A stretch of DNA of 64,000 nucleotides from Rhodocyclales bacterium (GTDB lineage Bacteria; Pseudomonadota; Gammaproteobacteria; Burkholderiales; Rhodocyclaceae). The number at the start of each line of letters is the position of its first letter. Position 1 is the stretch's first letter. Of the stretch, positions 43,936-55,846 are shown piece by piece. Made by a program: the position numbers and the translations under genes. Below the pieces are notes generated by a model. The model searched no databases, was not told the DNA's origin, and saw nothing but the letters and a program-made list of their open reading frames with translations. Location of the stretch: NCBI GenBank assembly GCA_028292485.1, contig JAQGMG010000015.1, positions 1 through 64,000 of the forward strand. The letters are read 5' to 3'.

Positions 43936-44970
43936 ATGAGCCCGCAAGATCTTGTTTTAGGCATTGAAACCTCCTGCGACGAAACCGGCATTGGCCTTTA
44001 CGATCTCGCCCGGCGTCGTCTGGTGGCGCATCGGGTATTTTCGCAGATCGACATGCACGCTGCCTATGGTGGCGTGGTGCCCGAGCTTGCTTCGCGCGAT
44101 CACGTGCGCCGTATCGTGCCGCTGATTCGCGAGACGCTTGGTGCGGCACAAGCTGAGTTGAGTGATCTTGTCGCCGTCGGTTACACGACCGGGCCGGGAC
44201 TGGCTGGCGCCCTGCTTGTTGGTGCAAGCATCGCGGAAGCATTGGCGATGGCATTGGGCATCCCGGCCATCCCCGTGCACCACCTTGAAGGTCATCTGCT
44301 GTCGCCGCTTTTGGCCAGCGAGCCGCCGCAATTTCCCTTTGTCGCTTTACTTGTCTCTGGCGGTCACACACAGCTCATGAGTGTCGCCGGTGTCGGCAAC
44401 TATGTGCTGCTCGGCGAAAGCGTGGATGACGCGGCAGGGGAGGCTTTCGACAAGACAGGCAAGTTGCTGGGGCTTGGCTATCCCGGCGGTCCTGCCATGG
44501 CGAAGCTCGCTGCGGGTGGTGTCGCTGGGCGTTTTCGCTTGCCGCGACCGATGCTCAAGTCGGGTGATTTGCAGTTCAGTTTCAGCGGCCTGAAGACAGC
44601 CGTGCTGACGGCCACGCAGCAACCGGACTACAGCGCGGAGCGGGCGCCGGATCTCGCCGCAGAGTTTCAGGAAGCAGTCGTCGACGTGCTGTGCGGCAAG
44701 GCGTTGGCGGCTCTCAAGCAGACTGGTCTGCAGCGCCTTGTGGTTGCCGGCGGCGTGGGCGCCAATACACGATTGCGGGAGCAACTGATCACCGCCGTGT
44801 CGCGCAGCGGTGGACGCGTGTATTTTCCGGAGCTGGAATTCTGTTCCGACAATGGTGCAATGATCGCTTTGGCTGCCGCCATGCGTATCGAGGCTGGAAT
44901 CGCTGAAGCCACGAGTAATGGCGCGTTTGCGATCCGCCCGCGGTGGCCGCTTGATCAGGCCTGCGCCTGA
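43936..44970 (+). CDS. tsaD: tRNA N6-adenosine threonylcarbamoyltransferase
   Basis: Transfers threonylcarbamoyl to A37 of ANN-decoding tRNAs with TsaB and TsaE. The 344 aa protein starts [17 protein letters not shown] and has the metal-binding HHLEGH ([11 protein letters not shown]), SGGHTQL, the signature [23 protein letters not shown] and the C-terminal [11 protein letters not shown]. All are canonical. Its 3' end overlaps the convergent plsY gene by 16 bases. Confidence 0.97.
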   Translation: MSPQDLVLGIETSCDETGIGLYDLARRRLVAHRVFSQIDMHAAYGGVVPELASRDHVRRIVPLIRETLGAAQAELSDLVAVGYTTGPGLAGALLVGASIAEALAMALGIPAIPVHHLEGHLLSPLLASEPPQFPFVALLVSGGHTQLMSVAGVGNYVLLGESVDDAAGEAFDKTGKLLGLGYPGGPAMAKLAAGGVAGRFRLPRPMLKSGDLQFSFSGLKTAVLTATQQPDYSAERAPDLAAEFQEAVVDVLCGKALAALKQTGLQRLVVAGGVGANTRLREQLITAVSRSGGRVYFPELEFCSDNGAMIALAAAMRIEAGIAEATSNGAFAIRPRWPLDQACA

Positions 44971-45608
44971 TCCTCTGCTGACGTTCTTTTCTTCCCGATT
45001 CGTCCTTCCTGTCCCGCAAGCAATTTGCCGATATTGGCCTTGTGTCGCCAGATCATGATTGCCGCCATCACGACCACGGCCCCCGTCCACGTATCGTTGC
45101 CGGTAAGCCAGACAGTCAGGAAAGGTGCCGCTATCGCCGCGCTGAGTGCGGCAAGCGAGGAGTATCGCGTGACAAATGCGACGAGCAGCCATACAGCGAT
45201 TGTTGCCGCGCCTAACGGGAGGTAAATGCCGAAGAGAACACCTGCCGCAGTGGCAACACCTTTGCCACCGCGAAACCGCAGGAATACCGAAAACACATGT
45301 CCGAGGAAGACAGCAATGGCGATACCGGCGAGTGCCTGCGCGGAGAAGCCAAGCACCGGCACCAACGCCTTGGCGAGCGCTACGACAAACAGGCCTTTGG
45401 CGGCATCGCCCAACAGGGTCAGGATGGCAGCCAGCTTGTTGCCGCTGCGCAGTACGTTGGTGGCCCCCGGATTGCCGGAGCCGTAGCTGCGTGGGTCGTT
45501 CAAGCCCATGGCTTTGGAAACAATGACGGCAAACGGCAAGGAGCCGATGAGGAAGGCGGCCAGCAGGCTTAGAATGGTGGCCGCCGGCGTAGCAAGAGAA
45601 GTGATCAT
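44955..45608 (-). CDS. plsY: Acyl-phosphate:glycerol-3-phosphate acyltransferase
   Basis: Makes lysophosphatidic acid from acyl-phosphate. The 217 aa membrane protein has the three PlsY loops: [15 protein letters not shown] ([12 protein letters not shown]), [23 protein letters not shown] and a third loop at TRYSSLAAL. The start ATG at 45608 gives a normal length; 14 extra residues in the track are unlikely. It converges on tsaD and diverges from folB. Confidence 0.95.
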   Translation of the reverse strand: MITSLATPAATILSLLAAFLIGSLPFAVIVSKAMGLNDPRSYGSGNPGATNVLRSGNKLAAILTLLGDAAKGLFVVALAKALVPVLGFSAQALAGIAIAVFLGHVFSVFLRFRGGKGVATAAGVLFGIYLPLGAATIAVWLLVAFVTRYSSLAALSAAIAAPFLTVWLTGNDTWTGAVVVMAAIMIWRHKANIGKLLAGQEGRIGKKRTSAEDQAQA

Positions 45609-45703
45609 TATGTTTATGTCATCATGTTCTGGTGGCGGTCCGGCAAGCATTGGCGGGACCAGGGAATGACGGTCTGACAGCCTAAAACACGGGGAAAGAA
45701 AGC

Positions 45704-46096
45704 ATGGATTTCATTTTTGTCGAAGGCCTTCAGCTGGATGCGCGAGTGGGCATTTATCCGCGCGAAAAGGCCGCGCCCCAAACTATCGAGATCAATCTGA
45801 GCTTCGGTATGCCCGGTGCGGCTGCAGAGCGTGATCATATCGCCGATACCATCGACTACGACAAAGTCGTCACGCGCATCCGCGAATTATTGCTGGCTCA
45901 ACATTTCAATTTGCTGGAAACGCTGGGAGAGTTTCTCGTCAAGATAGTCCTTGATGAGTTTGGCGCACCTTGGGCACGTATATCGGTTGCGAAACTCGGC
46001 GTGGTGCAAGACGTGCGCCGTGTCGGCGTTTATATCGAACGCGCCCGCGACGGATTCAGTACTCCACCATGGACCGCTGGCAGCAACCCCATTTGA
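45704..46096 (+). CDS. folB: Dihydroneopterin aldolase
   Basis: A folate-pathway enzyme of 130 aa. It starts [26 protein letters not shown], and has the substrate-binding segment [30 protein letters not shown] with the catalytic-site Glu. The C-terminal [11 protein letters not shown] matches the family. GGGGAAAG lies close before the ATG. It is followed by a shared terminator with the convergent H-NS-like gene. Confidence 0.94.
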   Translation: MDFIFVEGLQLDARVGIYPREKAAPQTIEINLSFGMPGAAAERDHIADTIDYDKVVTRIRELLLAQHFNLLETLGEFLVKIVLDEFGAPWARISVAKLGVVQDVRRVGVYIERARDGFSTPPWTAGSNPI

Positions 46097-46146
46097 GTTT
46101 GAATTGAACTATGTCGAAAGACATAAGCTGGCATTGGCAACAGAAT

Positions 46147-46185
46147 AAAAAAGCCGCGCAAGTTTGACCTTGCGCGGCTTTTTTT
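46147..46185 (+). terminator. Bidirectional terminator between folB and the H-NS-like gene
   Basis: AAAAAAGCCGCGCAAG TTTGAC CTTGCGCGGCTTTTTTT is a perfect 10-bp or longer stem with A- and T-runs on its two sides, so it serves both convergent genes. Confidence 0.92.
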
Positions 46186-46198
46186 GCCCACGGATTTT

Positions 46199-46546
46199 CT
46201 AGATCAACAGATCGGTGATCGACTTGCCCGAAGCGACATAGCCAGCTACCCACAGCGGCTGGCGGCCGCGGCCGGTCCATGTCTGCGCAGCGTCGGCGGG
46301 GTTGCGGTACTTTGGCGCGACCTTGCCCTTGCTGCCACGTGTCTTTTTCGGCGCCGCTTTGCGTGCAACCTTGGGCTCTTTCTTGGCACCAAGCAATTCG
46401 CTAAGTGGCACGCCAGCTTCGGCGGCAAGTTTCTGTACTTTCTTGAGCAGATCGCGTTTTGAATTCACCGAGCGGCGTGCGATTTCCGCTTCAATGCGGG
46501 TCTTCTGACGTTTGAGTTCAGTAAGCGAAAGCTTGTTCAGTTCCAT
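46199..46546 (-). CDS. H-NS-family nucleoid protein
   Basis: A 115 aa DNA-binding protein. The N-terminal coiled coil (LNKLSLTELKRQKTRIEAEIARRS) is for oligomerisation, an Ala/Lys-rich linker follows, and the C-terminal motif KYRNPADAAQTWTGRGRQPLWV is the AT-hook-like loop of H-NS/MvaT-type silencers of betaproteobacteria. It differs from many by a C-terminal extension GYVASGKSITDLLI. It stands alone, with its own upstream AT-rich region of about 180 bases. Confidence 0.93.
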   Translation of the reverse strand: MELNKLSLTELKRQKTRIEAEIARRSVNSKRDLLKKVQKLAAEAGVPLSELLGAKKEPKVARKAAPKKTRGSKGKVAPKYRNPADAAQTWTGRGRQPLWVAGYVASGKSITDLLI

Positions 46547-46725
46547 GTCATTCCTCGTCCGGATTAATTTGTGCCAGGAGATAAAATATTTTGAATGCTA
46601 GCCCTACCGTAGGGGATCAATGCTAATTGGCGCATCTTTTTTTGCGCATTGTCGAACAAATATCTTCAAAACGCAAAGTATTCTCTGAGGAGCACTATTT
46701 TGCCGCCAGGTATTAAAGCGTGTGC
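46547..46725 (-). promoter_or_regulatory. AT-rich upstream region of the H-NS-like gene
   Basis: This stretch is visibly AT-richer than the surroundings (for example ATAAAATATTTTGAATG, a palindrome-like ATAAAATATTTT). H-NS proteins often repress their own AT-rich promoters, so autoregulation is plausible. No gene is seen here. Confidence 0.4.
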
Positions 46726-47646
46726 TTATCCGCGTGGGTGATGTTGGGCGTGGAGTTTTTTCAGACGCTCACTTGCGACATGTGTATATATTTGTGTCGT
46801 GGATATGTCGGAATGACCCAATAGCAGCTGTACGACGCGCAGATCGGCGCCGTGATTGAGCAAGTGCGTGGCAAAGGCGTGACGTAGCGTGTGCGGCGAT
46901 ATATTGGCGGGGCTAATCCCGGCCTGAATGGCGTGGCGCTTCACAATTTGCCAGAACATCTGTCGACTCATGGCATTGCCGAAACGATTCAGGAAAACGG
47001 CTTCACAGGGTTTATTCAAAAGGACGACGCGCGCTGTCGTCAGATAGCGGTTGATCCACTCGATCGCCCATTCTCCGAGTGGTACCAAGCGCTCCTTGCT
47101 GCCTTTGCCGATCACGCGCACCAGGCCGGATTGCAAGTCCATTTCAAATATCTTGAGCTCGACGAGCTCCGAGACTCGCAGGCCGGTCGCATATATCGTT
47201 TCAAACATCGCACGATCCCGCAGGCCTTGCGGCGTATTGATATCCGGTGCGGCAAGCAATGCCTCCACCTGCACTTCGCTGAGGATTTTGGGGAATCTCT
47301 GTGGCGCGATCGGAGAATCGGTCTGTACCGTCGGGTCCAGCGCTATCCGATTCTCGGCCAGCTGCATGCGATAGAAACGGCGCAGTGCTGCCAGCATCCT
47401 GCGCTGCGTCGTGGCGCGCCTGGTACTGCTTAATTCGCCGAGATACCGGGCGATGTCAGCACTGCCGGCATCAAGTAGTGAGCGTTGTCGCTGCGCGAGC
47501 CAGGTTGCAAATAACGAGATGTCAGACCGATAAGCATCAAGTGTATTTTTTGATAATCCGTCCTGCAGCCAAAGCGTATCGGCAAATTCATCAATATTGG
47601 CAGAATCGATTAATGATAATTGCAAATGTTCGACAGCTTTATTCAC
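46726..47646 (-). CDS. xerD: Tyrosine recombinase XerD
   Basis: A 306 aa site-specific recombinase that resolves chromosome dimers at dif with XerC. Catalytic residues are visible: Arg in ATGLRVSELVEL, Lys in GKGSKERLVPL, HxxR in HTLRHAFATHLLNHG, His in LLGHSDISTTQIYTHV with the Tyr nucleophile. The N-terminal SAM-like domain begins at about DEFADTLWLQDGLSKNTLDAYRSD. I use the GTG at 47646, which overlaps the ogt stop (GTGA) and has AAGGTG upstream; the 46 extra residues in the track are ogt sequence. No integrative element surrounds it. Confidence 0.94.
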   Translation of the reverse strand: MNKAVEHLQLSLIDSANIDEFADTLWLQDGLSKNTLDAYRSDISLFATWLAQRQRSLLDAGSADIARYLGELSSTRRATTQRRMLAALRRFYRMQLAENRIALDPTVQTDSPIAPQRFPKILSEVQVEALLAAPDINTPQGLRDRAMFETIYATGLRVSELVELKIFEMDLQSGLVRVIGKGSKERLVPLGEWAIEWINRYLTTARVVLLNKPCEAVFLNRFGNAMSRQMFWQIVKRHAIQAGISPANISPHTLRHAFATHLLNHGADLRVVQLLLGHSDISTTQIYTHVASERLKKLHAQHHPRG

Positions 47647-48194
47647 AAGACACCTTCGTGCCTGAGTAACCAGCGCTTTGTTTCCAGCAGCCAGCCGTCG
47701 CTGGCATTGGCGAAACCGCCTAGTCCGGTTTTGGCAACGACGCGATGACAAGGCACGATAATTGGAAAGGGATTTGCGCCGCAAGCTTGTCCGATCGCGC
47801 GCGGCGTACCGCCAGCTTCACGACTCAATTCACCGTACGTTCGAATTTCGCCGAAAGGAATACTGGCAATCGCTTGCCACGTACGGCGCTGGAAAGGTGT
47901 GCCCTGCGGTGCCAATGCGAATTCGAACTGATATGCGGGATTTGTGAGCCAGTGCATCAATGCCTGCTCGACTGATTTCACGAGATCGACATGCGCCCCT
48001 GTCGCAGCCATCAGTGGCGTGTCCGGCGCCAGGAAGGTGAGCGCGCTGAGATGCATTGCCGCATCTGCACTAATGCCCAGCCGACAGCAGGGCAGCGGCA
48101 ATATGGCAGCGTAATTGGCGGCGGGCGTGGAGCGGGGAATGGTAGACAAAGGCTGCTGGCTGCAATAAGGCTGCAATTGTAAGAGGCGTGGCAA
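47643..48194 (-). CDS. ogt: Methylated-DNA--protein-cysteine methyltransferase
   Basis: Removes methyl groups from O6-methylguanine. The 183 aa protein has GTPFQRRTWQAIASIPFGEIRTYGELSREAG and the active-site PCHRVVAKTGLGGFA, with the acceptor Cys. The start appears to be TTG at 48194, directly after the stop of the upstream gene (TGATTG) with AAGAG before it; an ATG at about residue 47 is an alternative that would shorten the N-terminal domain. Confidence 0.92.
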   Translation of the reverse strand: MPRLLQLQPYCSQQPLSTIPRSTPAANYAAILPLPCCRLGISADAAMHLSALTFLAPDTPLMAATGAHVDLVKSVEQALMHWLTNPAYQFEFALAPQGTPFQRRTWQAIASIPFGEIRTYGELSREAGGTPRAIGQACGANPFPIIVPCHRVVAKTGLGGFANASDGWLLETKRWLLRHEGVL

Positions 48195-48791
48195 TCAGCT
48201 CTTGCCCGAAAGTTTTTCCTTGATATCAGCTTGTACAGGGGAATTGCCAAGCCAGATGCGTAGCAGCGCCTGGTAAAAATCTTCGCCCGCAATATCGCTG
48301 CCTTTTTGCTCGCTGCCAAGCATCAGGCGCGTGCCGCTTGCAGGCAAATAGTCGAGGCGAATCACGGTTTTTTCGGGCGCTTTGCCGATTGATAGCATGA
48401 CGGCGCGAAAGCGTTCGATGCGTGCCGCGAGTTTGCTCAGCTCCGCTTCGGTCTGATTGGCGCTCAGCGCTTCCAGGAAAGCATCGGCGAGTTGTTCGGC
48501 GGTCAATTCGCGCAAGGTGACGATCTGGATGCGGCGTGGGCCTTTGCTCGCCAGCACTGCGTCGGCGCCCTCAGCTCTTTGCGGCAGGTACAGGCCGATG
48601 GCGTAGACCTTGAAGAACAGCTTGGTGCGCACACCGGCGCCGTTGAGTTGCAGCTCACTGCCAGCAAGGCTCGTCTTGTCGTCGAAATACGTGCCAGCGA
48701 TATCGAGTGCACGGGCCGGTAACGCGCTGACAAGGGTCAGGAGCAGCGCTAGCAGCACGTAGACGAAGGGGCGTGGAACGATGGAATTCAT
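48195..48791 (-). CDS. Exported chalcone-isomerase-like protein
   Basis: A 198 aa protein with a Sec signal (VYVLLALLLTLVSALPARA). The mature part matches the bacterial chalcone-isomerase-like family: IAGTYFDDKTSLAGSELQLNGAGVRTKLFFKVYAIGLYLPQ is its hallmark. These proteins are not flavonoid enzymes in bacteria and their role is unknown. AGGAGG lies five bases before the ATG at 48791. Confidence 0.85.
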   Translation of the reverse strand: MNSIVPRPFVYVLLALLLTLVSALPARALDIAGTYFDDKTSLAGSELQLNGAGVRTKLFFKVYAIGLYLPQRAEGADAVLASKGPRRIQIVTLRELTAEQLADAFLEALSANQTEAELSKLAARIERFRAVMLSIGKAPEKTVIRLDYLPASGTRLMLGSEQKGSDIAGEDFYQALLRIWLGNSPVQADIKEKLSGKS

Positions 48792-48891
48792 GAGACCTCC
48801 TGTACGCGTCCGCATCAAGACGCCTGGTCCATTGTTCGGTAAAGTGCTCCGGCTGCCAAGTCGCGACAGACCCTATGAATCGGACCGGGCG

Positions 48892-49110
48892 TCAGGGCGC
48901 TGCCCAGCAGTTGAAGATGCCGACGCACAGCAAGGCAATGCCGGTCCACCACATGATGCCGCCAGGGGACCGCATGTATTGGTGCGCTTCGGTGAAGGGC
49001 GCGAAGGTGAAGAAGGCGTAACCCTCTTTGCGGAAAAAACTCCACGCCGTGAGGGGTAGCGCCAGCCCGACAATGACAAGTACGATGCCGAGAGTTTGCG
49101 TATCGATCAT
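48892..49110 (-). CDS. Small inner-membrane protein
   Basis: A 72 aa protein with two membrane segments (LGIVLVIVGLALPLTAWSFF and GGIMWWTGIALLCVGIFNCW) joined by a short loop FRKEGYAFFTFAPFTEAHQYMRSP. It starts at ATG 49110, 11 bases after proA, and lies in the proA-ogt-xerD gene row. I do not recognise a family. Two-helix topology and context are all that can be said. Confidence 0.65.
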   Translation of the reverse strand: MIDTQTLGIVLVIVGLALPLTAWSFFRKEGYAFFTFAPFTEAHQYMRSPGGIMWWTGIALLCVGIFNCWAAP

Positions 49111-49121
49111 TTTTCTTCGCT

Positions 49122-50399
49122 CTATTTGCGAACTTCGCCGTTGCCGAACACGATCCATTTCTGCGAAGTCAGGCCTTCGAGCCCGACCGGACCGCGCGCG
49201 TGGATCTTGTCTGTGGAAATGCCGATCTCGGCACCGAGGCCGTATTCAAAACCATCGGCAAAGCGTGTCGAGGCATTCACCATGACCGACGCGGAATCCA
49301 CCTCGCGCAGGAAGCGCATGGTCTTGGTGTAGTTCTCGGTGACGATGGCGTCGGTGTGTTGCGAGCTGTAGGTGTTGATGTGTTCGATGGCCGCATCGAT
49401 GCCGTCGACGATTTTCACGGCGATGATCGGAGCGAGGTATTCCTCGAACCAGTCCTGTTCCGTCGCCGCTTGCAGTTTGTCCTGCGCAATGCCCGCTTCG
49501 CGCAGAATGGCCAGAGACGCCTCGCAGGCGCGCATTTGCACGCCCTTGTCGGCCAGCATCTTGCCGATAGCGGGCAGAAACTGTTTGGCGACGCTGCGCG
49601 CGATCAGCAGCGATTCGGCGGTATTGCAGGTGCCATAGCGTTGGGTTTTCGAGTTCTCGACGATGGGAATGACCTTGGCTGCGTCGGCATCGTCGTCGAT
49701 GTAAACGTGGCAGTTGCCGTCGAGATGCTTGATGACAGGAACGCGCGCATCCTTGCTGATGCGCTCGATCAGCCCTCTGCCGCCGCGTGGCACGATGACA
49801 TCGACATACTGCGGCATGGTGATGAGTTCGCCGACGGCCGCACGGTCGGTCGTTTCGATGACCTGTACCGCTGTCTCCGGCAAGCCGGCGCTAGCAAGGC
49901 CGGCACGCACGCAGGCGGCGATGGCCTGGTTGCAATGCAGCGCTTCCTTGCCACCACGCAGGATGGCGGCATTGCCGCTCTTCAGGCACAAACCGGCAGC
50001 ATCGGCCGTCACGTTGGGGCGAGCCTCATAGATGATGCCGATCACGCCAAGCGGCACGCGCATATGCCCGACCTGGATGCCCGAAGGACGACGTTTTACA
50101 TTGGTGATCTCGCCGACCGGGTCGGGCAGGGCGGCGATCTGCTCGAGACCTTGCGCCATGCTCTCGACGCCCTTGGCGGTTAGCGTCAGGCGATCGATGA
50201 GGGCGGCTTCGAGACCGTCGGCACGCGCCTGGGCGAGATCGAGTTCGTTGGCGGCGAGCAGCTCTGCCTGATGCGCGCGAATCTGCGCGGCCATGGCTAG
50301 AAGGGCGCGGTCTTTCGCGTCGGTCGAGGCGGCCGCGATCAGACGCGATGCTGCACGCGCCTGCTTGCCAACCTGTTCCATGTATTGCTTGATGTCCAT
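49122..50399 (-). CDS. proA: Glutamate-5-semialdehyde dehydrogenase (gamma-glutamyl phosphate reductase)
   Basis: Second enzyme of proline synthesis. The 425 aa protein has the ALDH-type fold with [30 protein letters not shown], the catalytic-Cys region [45 protein letters not shown] and the end [13 protein letters not shown], all typical of ProA. No proB gene is near. Length is normal. Confidence 0.97.
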   Translation of the reverse strand: MDIKQYMEQVGKQARAASRLIAAASTDAKDRALLAMAAQIRAHQAELLAANELDLAQARADGLEAALIDRLTLTAKGVESMAQGLEQIAALPDPVGEITNVKRRPSGIQVGHMRVPLGVIGIIYEARPNVTADAAGLCLKSGNAAILRGGKEALHCNQAIAACVRAGLASAGLPETAVQVIETTDRAAVGELITMPQYVDVIVPRGGRGLIERISKDARVPVIKHLDGNCHVYIDDDADAAKVIPIVENSKTQRYGTCNTAESLLIARSVAKQFLPAIGKMLADKGVQMRACEASLAILREAGIAQDKLQAATEQDWFEEYLAPIIAVKIVDGIDAAIEHINTYSSQHTDAIVTENYTKTMRFLREVDSASVMVNASTRFADGFEYGLGAEIGISTDKIHARGPVGLEGLTSQKWIVFGNGEVRK

Positions 50400-50530
50400 G
50401 ATGACTGGTGCTTACGAGTGTTTTGCAGAATGTACTGCCTATGTGGGGCGTTGCCCGGTTTCTTCAATTAGAGCATCGCTGCGGCATGGATTCAAAGCCT
50501 TCCGTACTTTGTCATGCCGGGCTAACCCGT

Positions 50531-51280
50531 TCAGCGCAGCGAACGTTCCGCCAGATCGATCCACTCGCGATTGAGCGCCCGCACGTTTCGGGGCCAATGT
50601 TTAACGTCGGCCATGAACGCATTCAGCACCTCGCGAGCACGAGCGTCCTGCCCGATGCTGCGCAGGTATTCGCCACAGCGGCTGCGTGCTTCCGGGGTGG
50701 GGTCTTCGGCCAGGACGCGTTCGAATTGCGCAAGAGCAGCTTGCTGATCGTTACAGGCGGCGAGCGTGCGTGCATAGAGCAGCGGCAAGTCGCCCGGCAC
50801 GCGGTTCTTCTCGTGCAGCATGTAGCGCTCGATAACCGCGCGTGCTTCGAAGGCCCGGTTCTGCGCCAGCAGCGTACGCGCCAGCCCAAGGTTGAGCGTG
50901 GGGTCGAATTCGTGCAGGCCGACGGCCGCGCTCTGGTACTGCGCGATGGCTTCGTCGAAGCGATTGGCGTCGAACAGTGCGGTAGCGAGCCGGATGCGAT
51001 TGTCGGCACTGGGCGAGAGTTCGGCCGCGCGCTCCGCTTCGCGCAATGCCCGCTTCGGGTCGATCAGGCTGCGCACCGCTTTGCCTGTGACATTGACGGC
51101 GCGACTACCGCGTATTTCCGGCAGGAATTCGACGAAGAAATAAACGATGCTGCCAAGCAGGGGAAATGCAAACAGGACGAACAGCCAGGTCAGGTTTCGT
51201 CCACCGCGCAGGGCATGGATTGCGAAGAAAATCGCAACGAGAACATGGGCACCGATGCCGAGGTAGGGTACAGAGGGCAC
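50531..51280 (-). CDS. PLDc_N-like membrane domain plus TPR protein
   Basis: A 249 aa protein. The N-terminus PSVPYLGIGAHVLVAIFFAIHALRGGRNLTWLFVLFAFPLLGSIVYFFVEFLPEIR is a two-helix domain like the N-terminus of cardiolipin synthases. It is followed by TPR units (REAERAAELSPSADNRIRLATALF, AIAQYQSAAVGLHEFDPTLNLGLART, ALAQFERVLAEDPTPEARSR). I use the GTG at 51280, where the membrane domain begins; the longer frame is holA shadow. Its place after leuS-lptE-holA is conserved in betaproteobacteria, but the function is unknown. Confidence 0.82.
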   Translation of the reverse strand: MPSVPYLGIGAHVLVAIFFAIHALRGGRNLTWLFVLFAFPLLGSIVYFFVEFLPEIRGSRAVNVTGKAVRSLIDPKRALREAERAAELSPSADNRIRLATALFDANRFDEAIAQYQSAAVGLHEFDPTLNLGLARTLLAQNRAFEARAVIERYMLHEKNRVPGDLPLLYARTLAACNDQQAALAQFERVLAEDPTPEARSRCGEYLRSIGQDARAREVLNAFMADVKHWPRNVRALNREWIDLAERSLR

Positions 51281-51306
51281 TGGGTTGTTCCGTCCGGGTC
51301 TTGAAA

Positions 51307-52317
51307 TCAGGCGGCGCGAATGCGCAGCGACAGTTGCAGGAATTCGTCCCACACATCGCCTGTGGTCAGGCCCTTGACCATGCGGTCTATGCGTGCGGCA
51401 TGCATCAGTGCGGCACGTAGTGCGCCACCACGCAGCCGTTGCACCGCGCGCTTGCAGAGCGTCTGGCGTGGGCCGAAGACGCGTTCGTTCTTGAGCGCCA
51501 TGTCGACCGGTTGACCACTGTCCATGGCCGTGCGCACATTGGCCAGCGTGCGTATCTCGTTGGCGATGGCCCAAAGCACGAGCGGTGCGGCGGCGCCTTC
51601 GCCCTGCAGGCCTTCGAGCAGGCGGGCGCAGCGCGCAGCATCGCCTTCGAGCAGCGCCGTGCGCAGCTTGTCGGTGTCGTAACGCGCGACGTGCAGCACC
51701 GCGTCTTCGACCTGCTCAAGGCTCAGCGGCCCCTCGCCATAGAGCAGATCGAGCTTCTGCATTTCCTGGTGTGCGGCAAGCAGATTGCCTTCCACGTGCT
51801 CGGCAATGAACACCAGCGCATCGCGTGGCGCCGTCTGCTTCTGCCGCGCCAGACGACCCGCGATCCATTGCGGCAGTTCGGACAATTGCGGTGCGTTGCA
51901 TTCAAGCGTGACGCCGGCTTCGCTCAACGCAACAAACCAGCCGAGCTTGCGCGCAGCCCAGTCCATGTGGGGCAGGGTGATCAAGGTCACTACGCCACCG
52001 TGTGGATCTATTTCTTTGGAAAAACGTGTCAGCACCTCGCCGCCATCGCGCCCCGGCTTGCCGGTCGGAATACGCAGGTCGACGAGTTTGAGATCTCCGA
52101 ACAGCGACAGGTTGCCGCCCGCCAGCCCGAACTGGTCCCACTTGAAGCCTTGCGTGACGACCAGAACCTCGCGCTCGCTGACGCCCTTGGAACGGGCCGC
52201 TACGCGAATCGCGTCGCCTGCTTCTATCGTCAGCAGCGGTTCGTCGCCGTGCAGCACGTACAGTGGTGCAAGCTCGCGTTCGAGATGGCTGGCAAGCTGC
52301 TCGGGGCGGAGATTCAT
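51307..52317 (-). CDS. holA: DNA polymerase III delta subunit
   Basis: The clamp-loader subunit that opens the beta clamp. The 336 aa protein starts MNLRPEQLASHLERELAPLYVLHGDEPLLTIEAGDAIR, a HolA hallmark, with the later segments FSLFGDLKLVDLRIPTGKPG (NLSLFGDLKLVDLR) and the C-terminal helices ALMHAARIDRMVKGLTTGDVWDEFLQL. Its ATG overlaps the lptE stop by 4 bases. Confidence 0.95.
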   Translation of the reverse strand: MNLRPEQLASHLERELAPLYVLHGDEPLLTIEAGDAIRVAARSKGVSEREVLVVTQGFKWDQFGLAGGNLSLFGDLKLVDLRIPTGKPGRDGGEVLTRFSKEIDPHGGVVTLITLPHMDWAARKLGWFVALSEAGVTLECNAPQLSELPQWIAGRLARQKQTAPRDALVFIAEHVEGNLLAAHQEMQKLDLLYGEGPLSLEQVEDAVLHVARYDTDKLRTALLEGDAARCARLLEGLQGEGAAAPLVLWAIANEIRTLANVRTAMDSGQPVDMALKNERVFGPRQTLCKRAVQRLRGGALRAALMHAARIDRMVKGLTTGDVWDEFLQLSLRIRAA

Positions 52318-52862
52318 GGGGCAGTCGTGGGTATCCCGGACACTGCAGGCGGCGTGGCAGGCGTATTCATGCGCACTGCGGCAAGACGGCGAACGATCTG
52401 TTGCACCAGATCGCTCTGCATGTCGCGGTAAAGCAGCAGCTCTTCCTGCTCCTTGGCGAGCACGAGGCTATCGTTGAAGGTGATGTCACGCGTGATGTTG
52501 ATCTCCTGCAGCGACATCACCTCCTTGCCGGCTTTGTCGTGCAGGCGGAACTGGAAGCGCTGGCGCAACTGGTATTCGCGCACCGTACCGTCCGATCCGA
52601 GCGAGAGAATGGCTTTTTCGCGATTGTCCTGGACCACCACCATGCGCACTTCAGCCTCTTCGCGACTGTCGACGGCGTTCGTCGTACCCGAAGTCTTGAT
52701 CTGGCGTTTCAGATCGGCGGCGAGCTCCGAGTACGGGCTCATTTCGATGTAAATGGTCTTGAATGCCATCGGCTTGGGGCCGCGCAACTGGAAGCCGCAG
52801 CCTGCCACGGTAACCAGGAGCAGGCAGATGAAAAGTTGCAGCAGGCGATTTTGAACGGTCAT
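52314..52862 (-). CDS. lptE: LPS-assembly lipoprotein LptE
   Basis: A 182 aa outer-membrane lipoprotein that plugs LptD in the LPS translocon. The signal LLQLFICLLLVTVAGC has the lipobox VAGC, followed by GFQLRGPKPMAFKTIYIEMSPYSELAADLKRQI, the family start. Position between leuS and holA is conserved. The frame is complete. Confidence 0.95.
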   Translation of the reverse strand: MTVQNRLLQLFICLLLVTVAGCGFQLRGPKPMAFKTIYIEMSPYSELAADLKRQIKTSGTTNAVDSREEAEVRMVVVQDNREKAILSLGSDGTVREYQLRQRFQFRLHDKAGKEVMSLQEINITRDITFNDSLVLAKEQEELLLYRDMQSDLVQQIVRRLAAVRMNTPATPPAVSGIPTTAP

Positions 52863-52966
52863 GGGCTATGGGCGGGCGAGGTCGGCAAAGCGATCGGGAC
52901 GGCGGAATTGTACTCCGGGCAGTAACCGTCATGGCCTGCGAGGCCGACCGCTACCGCCCGGGTGCT

Positions 52967-55846
<2,880 letters not shown>

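Noticed and set aside
45951-46148. 65 aa frame overlapping the folB end
   Set aside because: Shifted frame of folB that runs into the terminator; no independent support.
46726-47646. Integrase of a genomic island
   Set aside because: The protein matches XerD in size and motifs, lies in a row of housekeeping genes, and there is no tRNA attachment site or phage gene nearby.
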